Of a stretch of DNA of 64,000 bases, positions 56,345-64,000 are shown piece after piece. Made by a program: the position numbers and the translations under genes. Below the pieces are notes generated by a model. That model did not search any database. It saw nothing but the letters and a program-made list of their open reading frames with translations, and was not told the origin of the DNA. The stretch's first letter is position 1, and every line of letters starts with the position of its first letter. The DNA comes from Pycnococcus provasolii (lineage: Eukaryota > Chlorophyta > Pseudoscourfieldiophyceae > Pseudoscourfieldiales > Pycnococcaceae): the NCBI GenBank assembly GCA_938743325.2, contig OW568868.1, forward strand, positions 806,001 to 870,000. The letters run 5' to 3'.

Positions 56345-57922
56345 ATGGCGCCTCAGCCCAAGACTGTTCCAGACTCCCCGCTCAGCCCGTCTTCTATCTA
56401 CTCCATGCCCACCGGACTCACCACCGCGTCGTCGTCGGTGTCGCAGGCCTCTAATACAATGGCAAGTAAGACGAGCTGGAGCAAGCTCTACCACACGTTG
56501 GAGGACCGCATACCTTACAGAAGAAATGCGGAAATCGCGTACCACTGGGTGCCCATGACTGCGGTGAACATCACTGTTAAGGCAATCTTCGTAGCGGTTT
56601 TGATTAACTACATCGCTAACCCTGAGTTCGAACAACTGCCGACTTCCTTCTACTTCGACCTGGAGAGTCCTGAATGGACCTCTGGAACCCACTTTTACCT
56701 GGAGGATCTCCTGGCACACGGTGTCGAACGTGGGACCGCGCACCACTATCCAGACTTGATCAAGAGGGAGGACAAGAACACGCTGTTCGTGATGACGAAG
56801 TTCACCGACTTTGTCGAACAATACGAACCAAAGGGCTGCGGCATGCATATGCATAATAATGATCATAGTACTATGGATAGGAGCATGAGTGGAATGCACT
56901 GGTGTCCAATCGCAAGGAAGGAGGTGCTTGTGCCCATGAGCATTTTCAAGTCGCTCAATATTCGCGTGACATCGAGAATTGCTTGCACGGAAGTCAGTGA
57001 CCACTTCGACCCCGACAACTTGAGGCTGATCTTCTCGAACTACAACAGAAACAATGACGCCGAGACGACGCACTACCGAATAAATATCTTCGACGCGCTT
57101 GCGAGCGCGTGGAATACAAAACCGTGTCACAAAGCCACTGAAGAGCAGCTGCAGTGCTGCGACGGACCGAATGCGACGTGCGCATACGCCGGTTACGTGA
57201 CAGGAAACGGCGTCGACCTCGGCATGCAATACCACTGGGACTGCAACGTGAACACGTACTCGGATCCGAAAAAGGACCGGTATCGCTGTGCGGTTGAGCG
57301 CCTGAGATTAGACACCGAGGCGATCAGCTCTAGCTCCATCATCGACAATGAAAGGATCACGGACGACGCGAGCAACTACGACCCTCGCTTCAATGGAACC
57401 CAGCAACTGATTAGGAGACGCGTTCACATGATCGGCGTGCGAGTGCGATTCAGCGGCTTGGGCGGATGCAAGATGATCACGCTTCGAGGCATTCTCTCGA
57501 TGCTTGCATCTGCGCTGTCTATCCATGCCGTCGGCAAACTCATTTTATTCATCATGAGTCGGGTATTCGAGGCTTACTTTAGAGTCCCTGATACAACGAT
57601 TGACGTTTTGCGAAGGGAGCCATTTGCAAAGCAGTTCTACGTGCAAGCCCCTGGGCAGTCCGACGACACGCCGAAGGTTTGGTTGTCGCGCAAGGCTCGC
57701 CTGCGAGTGCGGAAGAAGAAGGCTGTGATGATTAGTGCGTTCAAGTTCGGCTTGAGGTGGAAGTACTTAGCGATACGTGCGCGAAATCTACGATTACAGA
57801 AAACGGGGTCAACTATTTCTTGTTCGGAAGTCGACTTGGAAGTTGGAAGCCATCGAACAGAACTGCTCATATCCGATCATTCGCCAAAACCGGAGGTGAA
57901 GGGGACTGGCGGATCTCTGTGA
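56345..57922 (+). CDS. P2X-receptor-like channel
   Basis: 525 residues with P2X topology. TM1 is near 73-92 (VNITVKAIFVAVLINYIA), a large Cys-rich ectodomain follows, and TM2 is near 377-408 (LRGILSMLASALSIHAVGKL). The TM2-proximal part has the P2X signature: GVDLGMQYHWDCNVN (P2X: GI.I.WDCDLD), ERLRLDTEAI (P2X: FRRLDT) and MIGVRVRFSGLGGCKMITLR (P2X: GIRFDI..G.AGKF). A YxT motif (LYHTLED) precedes TM1. P2X channels are ATP-gated cation channels known in some green algae and amoebae. The ATP-binding NFR motif and the Lys before the GIRFD strand are not conserved; Arg lies at that second place. The agonist may differ. The C-tail is basic. Confidence 0.8.
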   Translation: MAPQPKTVPDSPLSPSSIYSMPTGLTTASSSVSQASNTMASKTSWSKLYHTLEDRIPYRRNAEIAYHWVPMTAVNITVKAIFVAVLINYIANPEFEQLPTSFYFDLESPEWTSGTHFYLEDLLAHGVERGTAHHYPDLIKREDKNTLFVMTKFTDFVEQYEPKGCGMHMHNNDHSTMDRSMSGMHWCPIARKEVLVPMSIFKSLNIRVTSRIACTEVSDHFDPDNLRLIFSNYNRNNDAETTHYRINIFDALASAWNTKPCHKATEEQLQCCDGPNATCAYAGYVTGNGVDLGMQYHWDCNVNTYSDPKKDRYRCAVERLRLDTEAISSSSIIDNERITDDASNYDPRFNGTQQLIRRRVHMIGVRVRFSGLGGCKMITLRGILSMLASALSIHAVGKLILFIMSRVFEAYFRVPDTTIDVLRREPFAKQFYVQAPGQSDDTPKVWLSRKARLRVRKKKAVMISAFKFGLRWKYLAIRARNLRLQKTGSTISCSEVDLEVGSHRTELLISDHSPKPEVKGTGGSL

Positions 57923-58210
57923 TTTTTAACAATGTTTGTGTAATAATGGAGATTGTTTGGGCCAACACTTGTCACACTCATCACTCGTGTTGATGCACGG
58001 TTGGTGGCGACGGCGACGACAACAGCGACAACAAACGCAAGGGCCCGAAGCTCTCACGCCGGACGCCGATGAAAAGCGGCCCATAGTAGCTTCGTAGTCA
58101 GCGCCATGTACGTAAACGCGCTGCTGAATGGTACCGCTGAAAGGGGCTGAATGGTGAAAGTGAATGGTGTGAATGGACGACCCGTTGGTGGATGAATGAA
58201 GTAAACTCTA

Positions 58211-59179
58211 TTACATTTCTGAGTGAGCCATCTCAGCGTCTTGCTCCTCGATGTTTGTCGTGATGACGTTCTTGGATGTCTCCACGAGATGTTCAGCAGC
58301 AGCTGCTGCTGCTACTCTCGCCGCCGCCGCTGCGGATCCATCCGAGAGTAGCACTTCGTTATCCCATCCATACTCCACGCCTCCGTGGCGCCAACTCGAC
58401 TGCCACGAGGGGACGATATCTCCCAGCTGCCTTCTTCCGTCAAGCGTGCCGTAGTACTCGACGCGCGATGCGCCTTCGTCAGCCGTGCCATGGCGGAAGT
58501 GCACGTAGATGGGGCACGTTCCCAGGTGCGGGTGTTCCGCAAGCATGCCACCTTCTGCGAGTGCAATCGCCTCCAGCACAAGCGGCAGCTCCTTGGCAAA
58601 TATCCACCTCCTAAGTGTTGCGAGGACGGCGGGTGGCAGCCACCACGCGGCAGAGTCGGCAACAGTGCAGTGCAGGTGAAGGGAAGTCTCCGACGTGATG
58701 GACGTGGGTATGGCTGTGGCGGACATGGCGAGTGCCGTCATCCCACGCGCGCTTCCGACGCGTGAGGGTGTGGGCGGATGCGGCGGCAGAGGCAAGTTTT
58801 CGCAAGTCTCCGCGCGTGTCGGCGTTGCGGTGACGTGGTGTCGCCACTCTCCCCACACGGCGTCACGCAGCAGCGCCGACCCGAGGCTTTTCATCTGCGC
58901 CTTATCGGGCGTCTCGTCAATGGACAGCGCCAGGCTTCCGGTCAGGTCGTTGTGCGTGAGCGTGTAGCACCGCCGCGTGCTCGTTGACGGCGGCGACGGG
59001 TCGTGTACGCGTCTGCGCACGCGAAGCTTGTGGTCTGGGAAGAACGTCTCTTCGTGCGGTGCAAGCGCGGCGGTGGCGTTTGCGGCGTTTGCGGCGGCGG
59101 CGGCGGCAGTGCTGGCGTTGTTGGTCGTTTTCGTGGAGGAGGAGGAGGGCTCCGTTGACGAGGCTCTCGAAGCGGTCAT
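58211..59179 (-). CDS. SGR: STAY-GREEN magnesium dechelatase
   Basis: 322 residues from MTASRASSTEPSS; another in-frame ATG lies 79 codons upstream. A Ser/Thr/Ala-rich plastid transit-like N-terminus precedes the core: RCYTLTHNDLTGSLALSIDE (family: YTLTHSDLTAKLTLAIS), QMKSLGSALLRDAVWGEWRH, TSLHLHCTVADSAAWWLPPA, LRRWIFAKELPLVLEAI and YVHFRHGTADEGASRVEYYG. SGR removes Mg2+ from chlorophyll a to make pheophytin a, the first step of chlorophyll breakdown in the plastid. A Thr/Pro-rich insertion splits the core. It has an Ala/Glu C-tail. This is a strong marker of green-lineage plastids. Confidence 0.9.
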   Translation of the reverse strand: MTASRASSTEPSSSSTKTTNNASTAAAAAANAANATAALAPHEETFFPDHKLRVRRRVHDPSPPSTSTRRCYTLTHNDLTGSLALSIDETPDKAQMKSLGSALLRDAVWGEWRHHVTATPTRAETCENLPLPPHPPTPSRVGSARGMTALAMSATAIPTSITSETSLHLHCTVADSAAWWLPPAVLATLRRWIFAKELPLVLEAIALAEGGMLAEHPHLGTCPIYVHFRHGTADEGASRVEYYGTLDGRRQLGDIVPSWQSSWRHGGVEYGWDNEVLLSDGSAAAAARVAAAAAAEHLVETSKNVITTNIEEQDAEMAHSEM

Positions 59180-60123
59180 CGACGTCGTTCGTCTCAAAGG
59201 TGAAGGTTCGTGTGTTGCTGACAGCAAAGGCGCGTTGCTGCGCCTTCTCCTCCTCCTGAACCTGAAAGCCTGTTCGTATTCGTTTGTACGAGCATGAGCA
59301 AGTGTGGAACAACTCCTGTTTTTTTTTTCATGGAGTGCTCCAGAAGCGCAGCGAGGAGCAGAGAAACAGGTGGTGCAAACTGGTTTGTCGCAAGGTAACA
59401 TCATCATCACCACCATCGTGGAAGACACACGAATAGAAGACCACACCTACCACACGACACACGTACGACTACGACGACAGACAGACAGAGAGACCAAGCT
59501 AAGCTGTGATGAAGATGGAAAGGAAAGAAACTGGGTGGCTGCGAGTATTCTGGGGCCCAGCCAGTGACGTCGTCTGGTCTCGGAGCGGAGCTTAAGCCGG
59601 GGAGGGGAGGGGAGGAAGGAGGATTCGCCTCCCCTTCCCTTCCCTTCCCTCCCCTTCCCTCCCCAGGTCCTGCCCCTCTTCTCTTCTCCGCCGGGCCGGG
59701 GGGATAATTCGCGAGATTCTCTCCTCTCCTCTCCGTGGGCCCCTCGTGATGTGATAACAGGGAGAAGGAATTTCAGACCTGTTGGGATCTCTTGGTGGGA
59801 CCCGCGATCTCCCCTTGGTGAATCTCTCTGGTTTCGGGGGTTCGCTTCGGGTTTTTTTGGGGGTTTCGCTTCGGGTTTTTTTGGGGTTTTGTTTTTGCTT
59901 GGGTTTGGACTTTGGACCTCTTGTGACCTCTTGTATGGGTATCTGGGTATGTTGGTTTGTTGCTTACCTTACGTTACTGTAGGTCTTTGTAGGCACGGTG
60001 CGTGTACACGCGTGTCTCACGTGTGTAAAGAATGGAAAGAAAGTTCCTACAGCAAAATTAATTTTTTTTCAAATAGACGTGAGAAGAAGAAAGACACGCT
60101 CGCTGGGCCGCGACGCCTTACGC
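59180..60123. other. intergenic region, no gene seen
   Basis: It contains (TTCCC)n DNA at 59620-59670 and a duplicated TTCGCTTCGGGTTTTTTTGG at about 59841 and 59868. ORFs here follow the low-complexity DNA. Confidence 0.5.
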
Positions 60124-60706
60124 TTACACCTTAGGCGCGGCGAGTGCGTACGTTCCGCCGACCGGCGCGAACGCCGTGACGCCGCGAGCCTCGAGCTCAG
60201 AAGCCTCCTGGCAAACGGCGAGCGCGTGCGTGCAAGGGCAGCAGTGCACGATAAAGTCGCTCGCGGGTGCTTCCTCAAGGTTGTACTTGATGCGAATCTC
60301 CTCGCGAAGTCCCGGCGCCTGGCAGCACGACGCAAACAATGGGCAGCACGCGTGGTAGAGGCAAGGCTCGAAGCAGCCTCCACCGCGCACCTTCGAGACC
60401 GTGTTGCCGTACAGGCAACTAAAGCAGCACATGCCATAGCAGCCTGAGCGTGTGTGTGTGTGTGTTTGGTTTTTTTGACGTGGGAGGGAGGTTGTGTAAG
60501 TCGTCAAAGGTCGAGGTCGAATACGGCACCCTCCCCTTAACCTTAAGGGGTGAAGTGTCGTCAAGAAACAGTGCAACGCGTAGAAAAAAGCACGTACAGA
60601 TGCTGCAGTTGGACATGCATCCGCAGAAAGATGCTTTCCAAGCTTGCGGCATGCCCGCGACGACAATGTTCCCGCCGGGCATGGCTTGCTGTACGACCGC
60701 GGCCAT
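60124..60706 (-). CDS. PLAC8-family Cys-rich protein, two exons
   Basis: Exons on the minus strand are 60706-60598 and 60443-60124, 142 residues. The 154-nt intron (GTACGT..CGCTCAG, with a (CA)n run before the acceptor) splits a Cys codon; joining gives NCSICCYGMCCFSCLYGNTV. PLAC8 features follow: GCFEPCLYHACCPLFASCCQ, EIRIKYNLEEAP and VHCCPCTHALAVCQEASELE. PLAC8 proteins (FCR/PCR, cornifelin, MCA-like) sit at membranes and affect cadmium or calcium handling and cell size. The hydrophobic Cys-rich middle fits. The exact role is unknown. It is divergent from the MTHFR-like gene with only about 200 nt between. Confidence 0.88.
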
Positions 60707-60912
60707 GATGGTGTCTCTCGGAGGCGCAAGAGTGGGGGAGGTGAGATGACAAAGCAGGGAGGGTGATCAAAGGGAATCCATCGTTGAACAAAGGGGAAGG
60801 TCCGGGCGATTAAAATCGCATCGGGTCGCCGCCCCCAGCAGGTGGAGCGGCCCACCCCGACCTGAGACCCGATCGCAAATCGCAAAACATCACCCACACA
60901 TCCGATCTCACC

Positions 60913-61998
60913 ATGGCGTCGCCCATCGCCTCCGCGCTCGCCTCCAAGCTGTGCGACCCGTCCGAGCCCGTCTTCCTCTACGGAACCGTCCCGCCTCTCG
61001 AGGGCACGACCGACGAGAAGGTGGAGGAGCAGGCCGCCTCGTTCGCCAAGAAGATGGCTGGCCTCTCCGTCGACGGATTCATCGTCTACGACATCCAGGA
61101 GGAAAAGGGACGAACGCCGGAGCCGCGCCCGTTCGCGTTCCGGAAGATGATGGAGCCGAGCGGGTACGCCGGACTGCTCCAGAAGAAGTCAGGAAAGGGC
61201 GTCGTGCTGTACAAGTGCGTCGCCGAGCACTCCGTCGGCAACTTCGAAGGGTGGGCGGACGCCGCGGTGAACACGCACGGCTTGAAGTGCTTCAACCTCG
61301 TCGGCGGAGCGACGTCGTCCGTCACGTACACCGGCCCGACGATGGACGAGGCGGCGAAGGTGATGACGGCGCGAGGCGCGAAGCTCGGCGGCGTGACCAT
61401 CGCGGAGAGGCACACCAAAAAGGGCAACGAGCACACGACGGTGATGAGGAAGCAGAACATGGGAATGAAGTGGTTCATCTCGCAGGCGATCTACGACGAC
61501 AAGCAGATGGTCAACTTCATCAACGACTACGGTGCGCTGTGCAAGTCGGAGTCGAAGGCTCCCGTGAAGATGATATTGACGTTCGCACCGTGCGGCCGCG
61601 AGAAGACGATGAAGTTCATCGACTGGCTCGGCGTGGTTGTCCCCCCCGAGACGCGGTCTGCCATCCTCGACGCGGAGAACAAGGCGGCGACGTCCGTGAA
61701 CTTGCTGTGCGACATGCTGCGCAATATCATCAAAGAGACGGCAGGATCTGGCGTTCCCCTGGGCGTGAGCGTGGAGTCTGTTTCCATCTTTAAGGATGAG
61801 GTGGCGGCGACGGACGACCTGTTCCGACGATCGCAGGCAATTCTTCTCGACTCCATGGGCCTTGGATGGAGTGTGCGATGGGGATGGCTGGCTCCGAAAA
61901 AAGACGAGAAGAAGAAGGAGGTGGTTCAGATGATCGGCGTCGCGGTGGCAGCAGCGGCAGCTGGCTTTGTTGGTGGAAGGAGGTTGAGTAGCGCGTAA
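60913..61998 (+). CDS. Methylenetetrahydrofolate-reductase-like TIM-barrel protein with C-terminal anchor
   Basis: 361 residues. It resembles MTHFR-related proteins: VFLYGTVPPLEGTTDEKVEE, MAGLSVDGFIVYDIQEEKGR, GGVTIAERHTKKGNE, NMGMKWFISQAIYDDKQMVN and PVKMILTFAPCGREKTMKFI. The ISQAIYD strand matches the FITQLFFD of true MTHFR. It is shorter than plant MTHFR because the C-terminal regulatory domain is missing. The last 25 residues form a hydrophobic helix plus a basic tip (VVQMIGVAVAAAAAGFVGGR), a tail-anchor design. A folate or flavin role is plausible but not certain. Confidence 0.75.
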   Translation: MASPIASALASKLCDPSEPVFLYGTVPPLEGTTDEKVEEQAASFAKKMAGLSVDGFIVYDIQEEKGRTPEPRPFAFRKMMEPSGYAGLLQKKSGKGVVLYKCVAEHSVGNFEGWADAAVNTHGLKCFNLVGGATSSVTYTGPTMDEAAKVMTARGAKLGGVTIAERHTKKGNEHTTVMRKQNMGMKWFISQAIYDDKQMVNFINDYGALCKSESKAPVKMILTFAPCGREKTMKFIDWLGVVVPPETRSAILDAENKAATSVNLLCDMLRNIIKETAGSGVPLGVSVESVSIFKDEVAATDDLFRRSQAILLDSMGLGWSVRWGWLAPKKDEKKKEVVQMIGVAVAAAAAGFVGGRRLSSA

Positions 61999-62219
61999 AT
62001 AAAAATTAAATTGTGTGAGATTTCTATTGAATGGTTAAGTTAGTCTAGTAAGATGATGTGATGACGATAATATTGATTTTTTTTTTATATTGATTGAGAA
62101 AGTTACTGTTCAAAGTGTCAATCAACGATTGCAAAAGAAAAAAAGAATTCAAATAGAATGGATGTTGTATGTACGTTTCCTCTCTCCCTCCCTCCCTCCC
62201 AGCCTCCCTGGTGCTGCGC

Positions 62220-63365
62220 TTAGCCTGACATGACGCGAATGCGACGGAGCATCCTTGTGTTGGTGGCTGCATACGTGCGAGCCATCTCATCCAGCTTGCT
62301 GCGCGTTTGCCCAATCGCCTTCTTTTGCGTGCCATTCTCAGCCTCAATTTCAGCAATCTGCGCCGCACGCTGCTTCGCCTGCGCATCCAATTCAGCAAGG
62401 CGTGCCTCCGCCTTGGATCGTGCTGCATCACGCTGCTTGTTGATGTCGTCAAACCCATTCTCCAGCGTCGATGCGGCATCGAGGTGGCGCGAGCTGACAA
62501 TTCCCACCGCCTCGGCGATGCGCTCGGCGGCTGTTTCGACCATCGGCTGGAATCCTGAGTGACCGCTTGAAACACCAGAGTTGGTACTCGACATCGACTT
62601 GGAGTAGTCCCCAAATCCCTTGTGAGAAATCACTTCCAGCACAGACCCGATGAACATGCCAAGGCTCATCGGTCCTCCACTCAGACCTGGAGACAGCAGC
62701 TTCGCGAAACCCACGGGATTGAAGCTCATCTTTGTGAGTGCTTGCACGGCACCCACGAGCTCCGTCACGACAACGTCCATCTTCCCATACCAGCTTGCTT
62801 TTTCTGGTAAAGGACTTTGAAAGGGTTCTTCAGGGTCTAAAAGCAGTAGACTCTCGAAGTCGCAGCACTTCAAATTCGAACTCGGACTCGCGAACAGGTC
62901 GTCCTTTTCAAAGCACGTCGTTGTCTGGTTGTGCAGCGCCTGCTCGAGCTTGTATGCCACGGACTCTGCAAGCAAGCCTCGGTAGTACGCCTCCTTGTAC
63001 CAGTGCTTGGGTTCTCCGTCGAAGAAGTGCACGTCTTCACTTGAATTCTCAACAAAGTCCTCAACAAACTCGTGCGTGTACGCAAAGTCAACCACCTTGA
63101 GTCCCAAGATGGACTGCAGCATCTTCTTCTTGTCGGCGAATGTGACGTTCTGCTTCAGGGTGTCGTCAACCAGAAAGTTTAGGTGCGTTGCGGCAACGGA
63201 CGCCTTGGTGGTGAGCGACGCGTCGACGTTTTTCACCTGCAGACGTCGTCCTGCGATGAATGTGTTACCTGTGCGTGGTGGATCCATTGCATCGACATTG
63301 TTGTTGTTGCTACCAAGCATCATCAGCGCGCCAGCAGCGGCACATGTCAGGAGACGCGACGCCAT
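62220..63365 (-). CDS. Secreted coiled-coil protein, family unknown
   Basis: 381 residues. It has a signal peptide (MASRLLTCAAAGALMMLG), four or more N-glycosylation sequons (NVT, NSS, NQT), a Cys pair (NLKCCDFESLLLL) and a hydrophobic Gly-rich middle (LSPGLSGGPMSLGMFIGSVL). The C-terminal 100 residues are a Lys/Glu/Ala coiled coil (INKQRDAARSKAEARLAELD, QIAEIEAENGTQKKAIGQTR). I do not recognise a family. It may be a cell-surface or wall protein. Coding is supported by the signal peptide and length. Confidence 0.65.
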   Translation of the reverse strand: MASRLLTCAAAGALMMLGSNNNNVDAMDPPRTGNTFIAGRRLQVKNVDASLTTKASVAATHLNFLVDDTLKQNVTFADKKKMLQSILGLKVVDFAYTHEFVEDFVENSSEDVHFFDGEPKHWYKEAYYRGLLAESVAYKLEQALHNQTTTCFEKDDLFASPSSNLKCCDFESLLLLDPEEPFQSPLPEKASWYGKMDVVVTELVGAVQALTKMSFNPVGFAKLLSPGLSGGPMSLGMFIGSVLEVISHKGFGDYSKSMSSTNSGVSSGHSGFQPMVETAAERIAEAVGIVSSRHLDAASTLENGFDDINKQRDAARSKAEARLAELDAQAKQRAAQIAEIEAENGTQKKAIGQTRSKLDEMARTYAATNTRMLRRIRVMSG

Positions 63366-64000
63366 GGCCCAAAACTAACTACCAAGTGGATGGATGCCCA
63401 AGAATTGGGTTTGCTTCTTCGTTGTGCCGAATACCACCACATCAGTGAGGCACCACACCACCTCCTGTGTTTGCGTGCCCAATACTGTGTATCGCTCACT
63501 GGTCAGGTGTTATGTCGCAAACCTACCTACATACCGTACTACGACCGAAACAACATGTGTTCGTGAAAACGAGGACAGGGGAGACATTTCTGTCGCCAGG
63601 TTATTTGTGATTTTCGAGGGCCAAAAAAAGGGTCCAGGGACCGAACCGGTATCCCCCCCCCTCCCCCTGTTTTCCATTTGGGGTTGGGGAATGGTTTCGC
63701 CATCCCCAACCCTTTCGGCCGCCTTGGTTGTGCGGAGTGATTTTGGAAATGGAAATCCTCGTAGGAAGGGTAGAATCGAAGACGATCGCGTCTGCCTTGT
63801 CAGCGAGAAAGTTAGCTAAAAGCTTGTATTTGGCGCCACAAATTAATTTTCATTTTCGCCTCATTTTCAATCGCGCGAGAAGGAGACCTTTTGCGCATGA
63901 AACAACTTTTGAGTTTTGAGTGTCTAGGGTACTGTACGGGTGGTGCTACTGTCTACCTTCGCCTGCAAGGTAGACAAAGGTGGTCGAACGAGTGATTTAT
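63366..64000. other. right edge of window, no gene seen
   Basis: Upstream of the secreted protein gene. A C-rich run near 63650 and short ORFs without motifs occur. The first exons of a gene beyond the edge could lie here. Confidence 0.4.

Noticed and set aside
1-64000. tRNA, rRNA or spliceosomal RNA genes
   Set aside because: No B-box-like GTTCGANTC word in a plausible setting or other RNA signature was noticed by eye; a covariance search was not possible.
1-64000. Retrovirus-like or other virus-derived elements
   Set aside because: No reverse transcriptase, integrase, capsid or long terminal repeat signature was seen; the only mobile element supported is the small MITE.
1-64000. Bacterial origin of the window
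   Set aside because: Introns with GT-AG ends, transit peptides and many eukaryote-only families (ARPC1, F-box, P2X-like, SHIPPO) exclude it.

Overview
The window is nuclear DNA of a unicellular photosynthetic eukaryote, most likely a prasinophyte-type green alga; I cannot name the species. Green-lineage signs are a STAY-GREEN Mg-dechelatase, a nuclear copy related to the plastid ACCase alpha subunit (red-lineage plastids usually encode accA themselves), a plastid-type bL28 protein and a Tat/Tha4-type thylakoid protein. Animal-like or flagellate signs are a P2X-like channel, a GT29 sialyltransferase, Arp2/3 subunit ARPC1, a sperm-tail PG-rich (SHIPPO) protein and a soluble-adenylyl-cyclase-like protein. 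Genes are dense, mostly intronless, and often head-to-head. Five genes have a clear single GT-AG intron of 83 to 283 nt. Telomere-type TTAGGG repeats occur, but only inside the window.

Layout. 0-9.5 kb is metabolic: two divergent SnoaL-like proteins, an aldehyde dehydrogenase without catalytic residues, an NAD formate dehydrogenase, and a diverged AccA-like protein. 9.8-15.5 kb holds a DEDDy 3'-5' exonuclease, TatA/Tha4, a glycosyltransferase and an orphan. 16-20 kb is one large gene with the order cyclase half 1, globin, cyclase half 2, STAND-type NTPase. This is the most striking object in the window: a probable haem-gas-sensing soluble cyclase. 20-31.5 kb carries an AlkB-like oxygenase, a membrane protein with MORN repeats between two membrane blocks, the SHIPPO protein, a TMEM65/EF-hand protein, a RING protein, a WW/CHCHD2-like protein and an alpha/beta hydrolase.

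31.9-43 kb carries an RBM39-like splicing factor, a ThiE-like/aromatic-amino-acid-permease fusion, an FHA protein with a 228-bp coding repeat, a mosaic noncoding repeat, and a DUF2828 vWA protein. 43-53.4 kb has ARPC1, an F-box/LRR protein, a DMC1-like recombinase, a histidine phosphatase, bL28 and the sialyltransferase. 53.4-64 kb has a 265-bp MITE with perfect 38-bp inverted ends, an orphan, the P2X-like channel, STAY-GREEN, a PLAC8 protein, an MTHFR-like protein and a secreted coiled-coil orphan.

Themes across genes: all telomere-type arrays lie in head-to-head promoters; a GGTAAACTTTACC-like element recurs near gene starts; and two enzymes (ALDH, AccA) have lost the key residues of their families. 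Signalling parts (globin-cyclase, P2X-like channel, EF-hand and MORN proteins) and an axonemal protein lie in one 42-kb stretch, but linkage alone does not show that they work together.
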